Origin: Halopseudomonas xiamenensis
GTDB taxonomy: Bacteria; Pseudomonadota; Gammaproteobacteria; Pseudomonadales; Pseudomonadaceae
DNA: 64,000 bases
Direction of reading: 5' to 3'
NCBI RefSeq assembly: GCF_014219065.1
Contig: NZ_JACLGO010000019.1
Span: 22,936-86,935 of the forward strand
Below the pieces are notes generated by a model. That model ran no database searches. It was given only the letters and a program-made list of their open reading frames with translations, and was not told where the DNA came from. Each line of letters begins with the position of its first letter. The stretch's first letter is position 1. Shown here in pieces: positions 28,066 through 36,486 of this stretch. The translations under genes and the position numbers were made by a program.

Positions 28066-29193
28066 TCACTGCTGCTCGCCCTTCAGGCGCAGGGTCTGGG
28101 CCAGTGCTTCCCAGCGGGGCAGCACGGTCTCCATGGGTGGTGTGTGCTCGGTCAGATCGTCTGTCCCTTGCTGGAAGGTGAGCATATGCACGGCCAGCAA
28201 AGGGTTGAGCACGCCACCGCGTTCGGCAAAGCCGAACCAGGCTCGCTCCTGCTCGCCGGAATCCGGTTTGGGTTCGAGGGTCCAGCCGAGCAGCTGGGTC
28301 TTGTGCGTGCCGAGCCAGGAGGGCTGGACATATTCACGCCATGTCCATTTCTCGCGGTCATAGCCCGGGCGGAAATCGGTGTCGTACAGGCCGGAGGTGG
28401 ATTTTGTGTGCCATGGGTCACTGGCCGAGGCGGTCAGCAGGGTAAAGACCACGTTGGGGCTCTGGGTGAAGCGCAGGCTGTTCTTGATCGAGTAGGGCGC
28501 CTTGCCGTCATCGGCTATAAAGCCGTAGGGAATGCAGATGCCGTTGCCCTCGGGTACTTCGTATAACTCGCGGGGTTGGAAGCGGGACATGAGGTCCACA
28601 AAGGCGTCGGTTCCATTGTCACCAGCACGGCGCATGACGAAATAGTAGACTCGCTGGTTGCGGTACAGATAGGCATGGGTCGGGTCACCCTGGCCGCCGA
28701 TAAAGAAGGCATCGGGAATGCCCAGATCGTGTACGGTATAGAGGGCAAGGGGAACCTGGGCTTCGAGTTCCGCGATTTCACGTTCCAGCTGTTGGATGAC
28801 TTCCGGGCCGTAACCTTGCCCTGGCAGCTTGCTTAACCGGAACTGCTTGATATCAATATTTTCGAGAATCCGCTTCTGGTTCAGCCGCCCCGTTCCCAAC
28901 TGGTAATTGGCTGCTGCCTCAAACTCGGAGCGTTCCACAATATCGCTGACCTTGATGATTGCGCCGTAGGGGCCATAAACGACCGAGTCGCCCTTGGCTC
29001 CTACCTTTGCCGTGAAATTATGGCCACCTCCGGTGGATATACGAAAAACACGGCTCGCGTCATAGGTTGCCCATTCCATGCCCTCCGGAACCTCAAAGAC
29101 ATGGCGACCCAGGCATTCCTGACGTTGGTCGGCCATAAGATGGCTGGACAGCAAGCCGAGGATGGTCGCTATTATCAGATTAAGGCGCTTCAT
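28066..29193 (-). CDS. Periplasmic T6SS immunity protein, Tli4-like
   Basis: A 375-residue protein with an N-terminal signal peptide (MKRLNLIIATILGLLSSHLMA), so it is exported to the periplasm. It starts in an ATGA overlap with the stop of the phospholipase effector gene, the normal place of a cognate immunity gene. The sequence (LGIPDAFFIGGQGDP, EVPEGNGICIPYGFIADD) resembles the Tli4 N- and C-terminal domains of lipase immunity proteins. It would neutralise the effector delivered by sister cells. The family call is from memory of motifs and is less certain than the immunity role. Confidence 0.78.
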   Translation of the reverse strand: MKRLNLIIATILGLLSSHLMADQRQECLGRHVFEVPEGMEWATYDASRVFRISTGGGHNFTAKVGAKGDSVVYGPYGAIIKVSDIVERSEFEAAANYQLGTGRLNQKRILENIDIKQFRLSKLPGQGYGPEVIQQLEREIAELEAQVPLALYTVHDLGIPDAFFIGGQGDPTHAYLYRNQRVYYFVMRRAGDNGTDAFVDLMSRFQPRELYEVPEGNGICIPYGFIADDGKAPYSIKNSLRFTQSPNVVFTLLTASASDPWHTKSTSGLYDTDFRPGYDREKWTWREYVQPSWLGTHKTQLLGWTLEPKPDSGEQERAWFGFAERGGVLNPLLAVHMLTFQQGTDDLTEHTPPMETVLPRWEALAQTLRLKGEQQ

Positions 29194-32100
29194 GACCGGT
29201 GGTGATCCTTTGCTGGGGCGTTGTCGACATGCGCGAGTGTGGTGCTGGCCTCATGACCATGCGGCTGTCGTTTGTGGTCAGCCATGATGGTGGTATTGAT
29301 GCCCGAGTCATTGTTTTCCCCGCGAGTCCACTCGATGGGTAACTGGCAGATAAAGCCTTCGATACCGATGGGGGCCGGATAGCGATATGTGCTGCGCCAG
29401 AACTGTTCTTCAAACGGCATTGGGGCGGCGAGCTCACCGCCCAGACGCATATCATCCAGATCGTGGTATATCCAAGTGGGCCACACCGAAGCAGGGAAGC
29501 CGCTCGGATATCTTTTCCGAGCTGAGGCGGGCACCGGTTGTGTCTGGCTGACACTTTGCGGAATAAAATTGAAAGCTGTTGTATAAGCATCAGAGTTGGC
29601 CATCGCTTGTTTCTGAATCGCTTTCCAACTGCTTTCCGCTGCCGGTCGAGTCAGGCAAGCACCCAATGTCGCCGCCGGCTGCACCCTGGACGGTCTGGTC
29701 TGACTCAAACCAAAATGCTTCTTCCACAAGGCTACCCGCAATTCATGCACGGCCTTGCCTACCTGCTGTGGGCATTGGCCATCCAGCGCTATGCTGACAG
29801 GCGTGCTGTCACGCACGATAACGGCCAGTTCCGAATCGCGTGGCCCGAGCAGGCTGCGGTCATTGATATTGGCGCTGCCGAGAATGGCGACCCGGTCATC
29901 GGCGATCAGCAACTTGCTGTGCACGTAGACCTGCTCGGTCACTACCCGTCCAGCGAGTTCATCCCAGGTACGCAGGTTGAGTAGAGTCAGGTAGCGGCTC
30001 CAGTCCTGCTGTTCATAGACCGGCCGGTCATCCGGGCCGCGGCGCTGGAGTATTTCCCGGGCCTGCTCGCGACTGGCGCCGCGCTCCATATAGGCGCGCA
30101 TGGCCATGCGCCGCTGGATGCGCTTGACCAGGCTCTGCTCACCAAATACCAGGCTCTGCATGGTCAGGTGGATCTGATGCATGATGTTGGGTACGTTCAG
30201 GGCTCCCTCGGGATGTGCAGGCAGCACCATGTACACATGAAAGGGACGGCCTTCGTCGATGGCCCGGCCGATACGTTCGGCCAGTGCTGCGCCAATATTG
30301 TTGATGATGCCGTTCTGCTCCCTGCCGAGGTGGTGCGTCAGCCAGCCCTGTACATTGAGTGTGGTGATGCTGCGCAGCTCTTCGAGAAACGTCTGTTGCA
30401 CCGGGCTGGGGTTACGTGCGATGGCGTCGATTTCGGCCCAGTCGAGTAGCCAGATATTCTGTTGCTCCAGGGCCTGGCGCAGGTTCACCCGTTCGACCAG
30501 TTCCCTTGGTAGATGATCCGCCGTGCGCAGGCGGCTCATCGGGCCGGATAGCGGAACGTCTTCGTATAACTCACCTTCTGTTCCAAAGCTGCTCTGGAAG
30601 AACTGGTTCTCGATATAGATGAAGTGCTGGGCACTGGAAATGGCCTGAAGCATCGCACTCTTGCAGTTGGCTTGCACGCCGATACTGCTGAAATTGGGAA
30701 GTGCGTCCAGGTTTACGCCTGCGGTAGTCCGTCCAGCCTGTTCCTGCCGCAGCATATTGCCTGCCGCACTGCGTAATGTCTGAACGCTCACCCCTCCTGG
30801 CTTCACCGCAGGGTAGCTCGGCAATTCCTCGCTATTGCGTATCCACACGGGTTCGGGATGCGCCAGTTCCAGTGTGATATCGAAATCGAGATAGTTGTCC
30901 AGCCGGGCCGCTTCCAGTATCCGGTTGACCCAGGTCATCAGCGCTTCCAGCATGCGTTTGATCACCAGGGTATCGCCGGGTGGTGGCGTATTGGCGAGAT
31001 AAGCCTGTTGGCCGTTCCAGCGATCCACGAAATTGCGCGAGAGGTCGTACACGGATGGCCCCTCGACGCGGCAATGCACGTCGTGCCAGGGCATGCGCGG
31101 CTGGTCTGCGGCCAAGGTTGTATTGTCCGGGGACGCCAGCGGCTGTGGGTGTTTCAGCAGGTAGGGGTAGGGGCCTTCGTTGTCCTGCGTCTGGCGTTGC
31201 AGCAGACCGAACAGATACCAGAGGATGGAACTGGACAGTTCGCTGGCCGGCGCTGCCCAGTTGGCTGGGACATTATCGAAGCGGATATCCATGAGTTTGC
31301 CGAACACCTGGCCCAACGCGGACTTGCTCATCCACTCGGCAATCAGATGCATGCTGCGCAGCTGCAGAGCGCGATGCAGTTGTTTGGCGTTCTGCAGCTG
31401 GTCCAGCCAATGGCGCAAGCGTTGTTCCAACTCGGGGTCCAGGTTGAACGAGGCCAGATCGACCTGAATCAGCTCCGCCGTAGCGCGTACCATACGCTCC
31501 AGCATGGCCATCCTGAGTTCGACCAGGCTGCGTCTGCCCTGCTCGAATGCCTGCCCGACTGACTCCAGCCGTTGTATTGCGGATTGCAGAAACTCCGGGG
31601 TGGGGCTACTGAAGAAGTTGGTCAGATAGTTGAAGCTGTTCAGCAGTTTGGCACGACTGGGCATGGGCAGAAGTTGGTTGATTCCATCGGTCAGTGCAGC
31701 CTGTCCGGGCATCCTCATCGGAGAAGTGGGGAAGCGGACAGGTTTTGATAGATCAAATAACGCAGCGAGAAGCAGGCCGTTCTTGCTGGTATGCTTCTGC
31801 AGTGACATCCAGCCGAGCGCTGGAATGCTCGGGTTATAGGCATCGTTGCCCTGTCGGGTGCTGGCATCCAGGCTGAAATTGTTATCGTCATAACGACCGT
31901 AGGCCAGATCGATACCTCCGACATAGCCGATACGATTGTCGATCACCACGCTCTTCTGGTGATGCGAGAAGGTGGCGCCCAGACCGGACATGTCGCTTTG
32001 CTGGATGGCAGGAGTACAGAAGGCGCGGGGGCCGTTTGCCAGTCCGGCATTCAGCTGAAAGATCGCCAGCATGGTTTCGAAGTCGTAGGTGCCTACGGCG

Positions 32101-32459
32101 GCGCTAGGGCTGAGCCAGGGCATCACATGGACTTTCAGGTTGGGGTTGGCGGTCAGGGCCTGATGCAGGTGCTGCCAGAGAGTCTGTTTGCCATCCAGCA
32201 GGACATCATGGTTTATCTGCCATCCGGTAATGAAGATGCTGTTCTTTGCGCCAAGAATGGCTGCGGCAACATCCCTGAAGTAATCCTTGCCGGTGGTAAA
32301 GAACTGCACCTGGTTGCCATTGCGCTTGGGCGCGAACATGGACTCCTCGGTAATGAAGAAGTCCGGAGCGGAATAGGCTGCACAAGGCGTCCCATCCTCG
32401 CGGTTGATCTGATCGATCTGTTTTTCATACAGGCCGTTGTATGCTGCGGTGCTGGTCAT
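29190..32459 (-). CDS. T6SS phospholipase D effector (Tle5/PldA-like)
   Basis: A 1089-residue phospholipase D superfamily protein with two complete HKD motifs: HQKSVVID (H167, K169, D174) followed by NRIGYVGGIDL, and HSKLLIAD (H847, K849, D854) followed by ILGSANINDRS. Such Tle5 effectors hydrolyse membrane phospholipids, notably phosphatidylethanolamine, of target cells. There is no signal peptide, as expected for VgrG-borne cargo. It begins six bases after vgrG and overlaps the immunity gene. Catalytic residues look intact. Confidence 0.92.
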   Translation of the reverse strand: MTSTAAYNGLYEKQIDQINREDGTPCAAYSAPDFFITEESMFAPKRNGNQVQFFTTGKDYFRDVAAAILGAKNSIFITGWQINHDVLLDGKQTLWQHLHQALTANPNLKVHVMPWLSPSAAVGTYDFETMLAIFQLNAGLANGPRAFCTPAIQQSDMSGLGATFSHHQKSVVIDNRIGYVGGIDLAYGRYDDNNFSLDASTRQGNDAYNPSIPALGWMSLQKHTSKNGLLLAALFDLSKPVRFPTSPMRMPGQAALTDGINQLLPMPSRAKLLNSFNYLTNFFSSPTPEFLQSAIQRLESVGQAFEQGRRSLVELRMAMLERMVRATAELIQVDLASFNLDPELEQRLRHWLDQLQNAKQLHRALQLRSMHLIAEWMSKSALGQVFGKLMDIRFDNVPANWAAPASELSSSILWYLFGLLQRQTQDNEGPYPYLLKHPQPLASPDNTTLAADQPRMPWHDVHCRVEGPSVYDLSRNFVDRWNGQQAYLANTPPPGDTLVIKRMLEALMTWVNRILEAARLDNYLDFDITLELAHPEPVWIRNSEELPSYPAVKPGGVSVQTLRSAAGNMLRQEQAGRTTAGVNLDALPNFSSIGVQANCKSAMLQAISSAQHFIYIENQFFQSSFGTEGELYEDVPLSGPMSRLRTADHLPRELVERVNLRQALEQQNIWLLDWAEIDAIARNPSPVQQTFLEELRSITTLNVQGWLTHHLGREQNGIINNIGAALAERIGRAIDEGRPFHVYMVLPAHPEGALNVPNIMHQIHLTMQSLVFGEQSLVKRIQRRMAMRAYMERGASREQAREILQRRGPDDRPVYEQQDWSRYLTLLNLRTWDELAGRVVTEQVYVHSKLLIADDRVAILGSANINDRSLLGPRDSELAVIVRDSTPVSIALDGQCPQQVGKAVHELRVALWKKHFGLSQTRPSRVQPAATLGACLTRPAAESSWKAIQKQAMANSDAYTTAFNFIPQSVSQTQPVPASARKRYPSGFPASVWPTWIYHDLDDMRLGGELAAPMPFEEQFWRSTYRYPAPIGIEGFICQLPIEWTRGENNDSGINTTIMADHKRQPHGHEASTTLAHVDNAPAKDHHRS

Positions 32460-32465
32460 GGCCGG

Positions 32466-34931
32466 TCACTCTCTCGATTGCAGGTGGGCATAGATATCCC
32501 CGTCGCAGGGGCTGTCCTGTGTGCACCGTTCGTGCAGAAGGGTGCCGGCTTGATGACTGTGGCTGGCGGGCTGATAGCCGAGGGCGGCCACAGCGACGTC
32601 GGTCTTATCCCGGTCTGCCCGTTCCCGGTGCAGGCTCAAGGCAATACGCTGCCCGGGATAACCGAGCCAGACGTTCCCGGCAGCCGAATGCACGGCCTGG
32701 GAGAGCAACTCTTCCTGTTCGCTGGTAAGTGCTATCCGCCCCTGGTCATCCGTTATCCCTTCAAGCAATGGTTCTTCTTCGCCCCGTTGGATCAGCCAGG
32801 GAGTGAAAGCCAATGGGAAGCCGTCATCGCCAGGCACATCGCGCAGTTGCATGTTGAAACGGTAGATAGGTGGCCCGGTTTCCAGCGGGTTGTCAGGAGT
32901 ATTGGCTAGTGCCTTCTCGAGTGGCTGGCCATGCTGCTCGAAGGCCGCGAGGTGGACAGGCGCTGGCAATAGAATGCCCAGCCCGGAGCCACGCCCAGCC
33001 GCGCCTCCGGCATTGATCCTGATGCTTGGGCCGTTCAGGGTGATACCGCTGGGGTCGAGCTTGATGAAGCTGCCGCCAACCTTGGCGGTGAGTTCCATAC
33101 CGGCTTCGATCACCACTTTATTGCCGGCGTAGTAGTGGATTTCCTCACTGGCCTCGATGAACTGACCCTGACCCAGCTTGATATGCTGGTTGTTGCCGAC
33201 GGTCAGGTGGTCATCGGCCTTGATCTCGGTTTTTCTATCGCCATGGGTTCGGTGGTGCTCCTCGGCCAGGTTTTCCGTATAGCGGTTGGCTTCGATGCGC
33301 TCATGCCGTTCATGGCCGACGTGGATACGCTGGTCGTGCTGGATGCGCTGGTCCCAGTCGCGCTGGGCGTGGATGAAGATCTGCTCCTCGCCGGCCTTGT
33401 CCTCGATGCGCAGTTCGTTGAAGCCCTCTCCGCCGGGGCTGCTCTGGCTCTTGAACAGGCTGCGGGTCTTGTGTTCCGGCAGCGCATAGGGCACCTGATG
33501 AGCGCTGTTGTACAGGCAGCCCGAGACCAGTGGCTGGTCCGGGTCACCTTCGAGGAAGCTGACCAGCACTTCCATGCCGATGCGCGGGATGGCGATGCTG
33601 CCCCACTGGTTGCCGGCCCAGCTGCTGGCTACCCGCAGCCAGCAGCTGGTGTGGGCGTCGGCCTGGCCTTCGCGGTCCCAGTGGAACTGGACCTTGACCC
33701 GGCCCTGGGGGTCGCAGTGGATTTCTTCGTTCTCGGGGCCGGTGACGGTGGCGGTTTGGGTGCCCAGCACTTTGGGTTTGTGGTGGTGCAGGGCTGGGCG
33801 GTGGGGGGTGTCCCAGGGGGTGGCGGTGAAGTGGTTGCGGTAGCCTTGGTAGAAGGCTTTTTCCCCCTCTCCCCGGCCCTCTCCCGCGAGGGGAGAGGGA
33901 GTAAACCAGTGCTGTCCTGAGGTAGTTGTGCTGGTGGTATTGGTAATGGACTCTTCCAGTACCTGGGGTTGTTTGCCGTGGTGGTGGATGTCGGTGAGTA
34001 GCCAGAGGTCGTTCCAACTGGTGCGGGGATGGCCTTGTAGTTCGAGGAAGTGGCCGCTGCGCAGGGTCGGTTGGTCGCTGTGGCCGCTGGCCTGGCGGTA
34101 GTCACTGCGGTGGCGTTCCAGGGTGCGGCGGGCCAGGTGTTTGCCGCGGGTGCGGTCGTGGAACTGGCCGGGGTAGTGGTAGTCCTCCAGATCCGGCAGT
34201 TGCTCGCTGCGGGCTTCGCCTTCCAGTAGCAGGCGGGCCTTGGTGTGGTCGTAGTCGCGGCGGGTGACGCGGCTGCTGCGGGTTTCCAGGCGGACGCCGA
34301 AGCGCTTGATCACCGATTCATCGGCGACAAGGCCGTTGCCCTGGCAGAAGCCGGTCGGTTCAAGACGGGGGAAGGCGGTCTGGTCGTCGCCGAATACCAG
34401 CAGGTGGCCGTCCTGGCTGTGGCGGAAGTGGTAGTGAATGCCCTCTTCCTCGCACAGGCGCTGGATAAAATGCAGGTCGCTCTCGGCGTACTGGGTGCAG
34501 TAGTCGCGCTGGGGATACTCGCTGCCGAGCTGGAAGGCGTAGGCATCGGCGTGGATGCCGTGCTCTTCGAGCAGGCGGGCGATGATCTGCGGCACACTGA
34601 GGTGCTGGAAGATGCGCTGATTGTGGCGCAGGGTCAGGTAGTGCAGTTGCGGTACCAGTTCCAGGCGGTAGCGGGTCAGGCGCTGGCCGGATTCACCGAT
34701 GGCGGCGTGGTGCACCAGGCCGTGCAGACCGCTGCCGTTGCCCAGGTCCAGCCAGGCGCTGCGTTGCAGCAGGGCTTCGAGATCCAGGTCGGGCTGTTCG
34801 CTGACCAGTTGCAGCTCGATGCGGTAGCACTGGTTGAGGGCTTCGCGGGCACGGAATTCGAGCACCTTGAAGTCGTGTTCGAGGCCGGGCAGGTGCAGGG
34901 TGAAGTGGGCTTCATTGGCCGGATTGAACAT
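32466..34931 (-). CDS. vgrG: VgrG spike protein with C-terminal extension (TssI)
   Basis: An 821-residue VgrG: gp27-like domain (1-330), gp5 OB-fold ([14 protein letters not shown] and the block around [22 protein letters not shown]), beta-helix/DUF2345 region (about 480-665), then a C-terminal domain (686-770, [20 protein letters not shown] ... GITDDQGR) like a transthyretin-type adaptor fold. Residues 346-358 ([13 protein letters not shown]) are encoded by a copy of a genomic palindromic repeat, read in frame. The ATG has AGAGG upstream and overlaps sfa by 20 bases. It probably carries the phospholipase D encoded next. Confidence 0.94.
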   Translation of the reverse strand: MFNPANEAHFTLHLPGLEHDFKVLEFRAREALNQCYRIELQLVSEQPDLDLEALLQRSAWLDLGNGSGLHGLVHHAAIGESGQRLTRYRLELVPQLHYLTLRHNQRIFQHLSVPQIIARLLEEHGIHADAYAFQLGSEYPQRDYCTQYAESDLHFIQRLCEEEGIHYHFRHSQDGHLLVFGDDQTAFPRLEPTGFCQGNGLVADESVIKRFGVRLETRSSRVTRRDYDHTKARLLLEGEARSEQLPDLEDYHYPGQFHDRTRGKHLARRTLERHRSDYRQASGHSDQPTLRSGHFLELQGHPRTSWNDLWLLTDIHHHGKQPQVLEESITNTTSTTTSGQHWFTPSPLAGEGRGEGEKAFYQGYRNHFTATPWDTPHRPALHHHKPKVLGTQTATVTGPENEEIHCDPQGRVKVQFHWDREGQADAHTSCWLRVASSWAGNQWGSIAIPRIGMEVLVSFLEGDPDQPLVSGCLYNSAHQVPYALPEHKTRSLFKSQSSPGGEGFNELRIEDKAGEEQIFIHAQRDWDQRIQHDQRIHVGHERHERIEANRYTENLAEEHHRTHGDRKTEIKADDHLTVGNNQHIKLGQGQFIEASEEIHYYAGNKVVIEAGMELTAKVGGSFIKLDPSGITLNGPSIRINAGGAAGRGSGLGILLPAPVHLAAFEQHGQPLEKALANTPDNPLETGPPIYRFNMQLRDVPGDDGFPLAFTPWLIQRGEEEPLLEGITDDQGRIALTSEQEELLSQAVHSAAGNVWLGYPGQRIALSLHRERADRDKTDVAVAALGYQPASHSHQAGTLLHERCTQDSPCDGDIYAHLQSRE
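33858..33900 (-). repeat. In-frame copy of the CCCTCTCCC palindromic repeat inside vgrG
   Basis: CCCCCTCTCCCCGGCCCTCT followed by CCCGCGAGGGGAGAGGGA, the same element found four times between genes at 58.5-58.8 and 63.6-63.8 kb. Here it lies in coding sequence and is translated as [12 protein letters not shown] without breaking the frame. Confidence 0.88.
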
Positions 34932-36486
34932 GATTCCTCTCCCTGGATTTGAGGTCAGCCGGGCTGATGTTCAGCCGCTGCATGCGATACAGCAGGGTGC
35001 GGCGTGGCAAGCCCAGCTCGTTGGCGGCGTTGGTCTGGTTGCCCTGGTTGCGTTGCAGGCTGTCGAGCAACAGGTTGCGTTCGATGCGTTCGAGGTGATC
35101 GCGCAGGTTCATGCCGCTGGTCGGTTGGCTGTCCTGCGGCAGGTTGAAGTGCTCGGGCAGCAACAGGTTGTCGTCGCACAGCAGCAGGGCACGGGCGATC
35201 ATGCCCTTGAGTTCGCGCACGTTGCCGGGGAAGCTGTAGCTGCCGAGCCGCTCCAGGGTGTCCTCGGCCCAGTAGCAGGGTTCGCGCTGCAGGAAGCAGC
35301 AGGCGTCCTCGACGAAGCGGCGCGCCAGCAGTTGGATGTCGTTGCCGCGTTCGCGCAGCGGCGGCAGGTCGATCGGGAAGTGGATGAGGCGGTAGTACAG
35401 GTCTTCACGGAACTGCCCCTGGCGTACCATTTCATGCAGGTCCTGGTGGGTGGCGGCGAGGATGCGCACGTCGATCCTGTGTGTATCGTTGCTGCCCAGT
35501 GGGCGGATTTCTCCTTCCTGCAATACGCGCAGTAGCTTGGCCTGCAGCGGCAGGGGCATGTCGCCGATCTCGTCGAGAAACAGCGTGCCGCCATCGGCGC
35601 TGTCGATCAGGCCGCGGTGATCCTTGTCGGCACCGGTAAAGGCTCCCTTGCGGTAGCCGAACAGCTCGCTTTCCAGCAGTTGCTCGGGCAATGCGGCGCA
35701 GTTCTGGGCGATGAAGGGCTGGCTGCGCCGCGAGCCGTAGTCATGGATGGCGCGGGCTACCAGCTCCTTGCCGGTGCCGGTTTCGCCGGTGATCAGCACG
35801 GTGACCGGGTTGTGCAGTATCTTGCTGATCAACTGGTAGACCGCCTGCATGGCTGCGCTCTGGCCGATCAGGCCGTAGCTGCGGGCCAGCGCCGGTGGCG
35901 GCTCGGGTTGGCTGGCCTGGCGTGTGGGATGTTCCGGCTGCAGCTGGTGCAACAGCTGCAGCTGATGCAGGGTGACATTGCCCAGCATCTGCAAGGAGTC
36001 GACGTAGCCCTGCAACTGCCGGGATTGGCGGCTGGCCAGCAGCAACAGCCCGGCTACATGCTGCTGGTCGTCCAGCAGCGGCAGACACAGCAGGCTGCGC
36101 CAGTCAGTCGTTTCGCCCGGCAGGAAGGTGGTGGCATACAGGCTGGCGTCGAGATGCTGCACATGCAGCGGCTGGTTCTGGCACAGGCAGTACTGCAGCA
36201 ACTGCTGGTCATGGTAGTCGCTGGGCAGGCTGTCGGTTTCCCTTGCGTAGCGCTGCCCATCCAGCCACTCGGCCGCCAGGGTCAGCTGCGTATGGGTCAC
36301 ATCCAGCAGGTACAACTGGCTCAACGGGCAGTGGCTGAGTTCACCAGCGGCCATGACCAGTCGCTCCCTCAGCTGCGCACTGTCACGACTGCGGGCCAGC
36401 ACGGCAAAATGCGCCAGCAGATCCTCGGCGTATTGCAGTGGCTGCGCCAGCTGCTCGAACAGCGGCGGCGACTCAGGCGAACTCAC
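34912..36486 (-). CDS. sfa: Sigma-54-dependent transcriptional activator of T6SS (Sfa/VasH family)
   Basis: A 524-residue enhancer-binding protein: N-terminal GAF-like domain (about 20-170), AAA+ domain with Walker A GETGTGKE (234-241) and the sigma-54 contact loop GAFTGA (281-286), and a C-terminal Fis-type helix-turn-helix ([20 protein letters not shown]). GTG 36486 is chosen because AAGGAGG lies eight bases before it; ATG codons at 36525-36504 lie in frame but without such a site. It overlaps clpV by 14 bases. Expected target: the -24/-12 promoters of hcp and tssA. Confidence 0.93.
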   Translation of the reverse strand: MSSPESPPLFEQLAQPLQYAEDLLAHFAVLARSRDSAQLRERLVMAAGELSHCPLSQLYLLDVTHTQLTLAAEWLDGQRYARETDSLPSDYHDQQLLQYCLCQNQPLHVQHLDASLYATTFLPGETTDWRSLLCLPLLDDQQHVAGLLLLASRQSRQLQGYVDSLQMLGNVTLHQLQLLHQLQPEHPTRQASQPEPPPALARSYGLIGQSAAMQAVYQLISKILHNPVTVLITGETGTGKELVARAIHDYGSRRSQPFIAQNCAALPEQLLESELFGYRKGAFTGADKDHRGLIDSADGGTLFLDEIGDMPLPLQAKLLRVLQEGEIRPLGSNDTHRIDVRILAATHQDLHEMVRQGQFREDLYYRLIHFPIDLPPLRERGNDIQLLARRFVEDACCFLQREPCYWAEDTLERLGSYSFPGNVRELKGMIARALLLCDDNLLLPEHFNLPQDSQPTSGMNLRDHLERIERNLLLDSLQRNQGNQTNAANELGLPRRTLLYRMQRLNISPADLKSRERNHVQSGQ

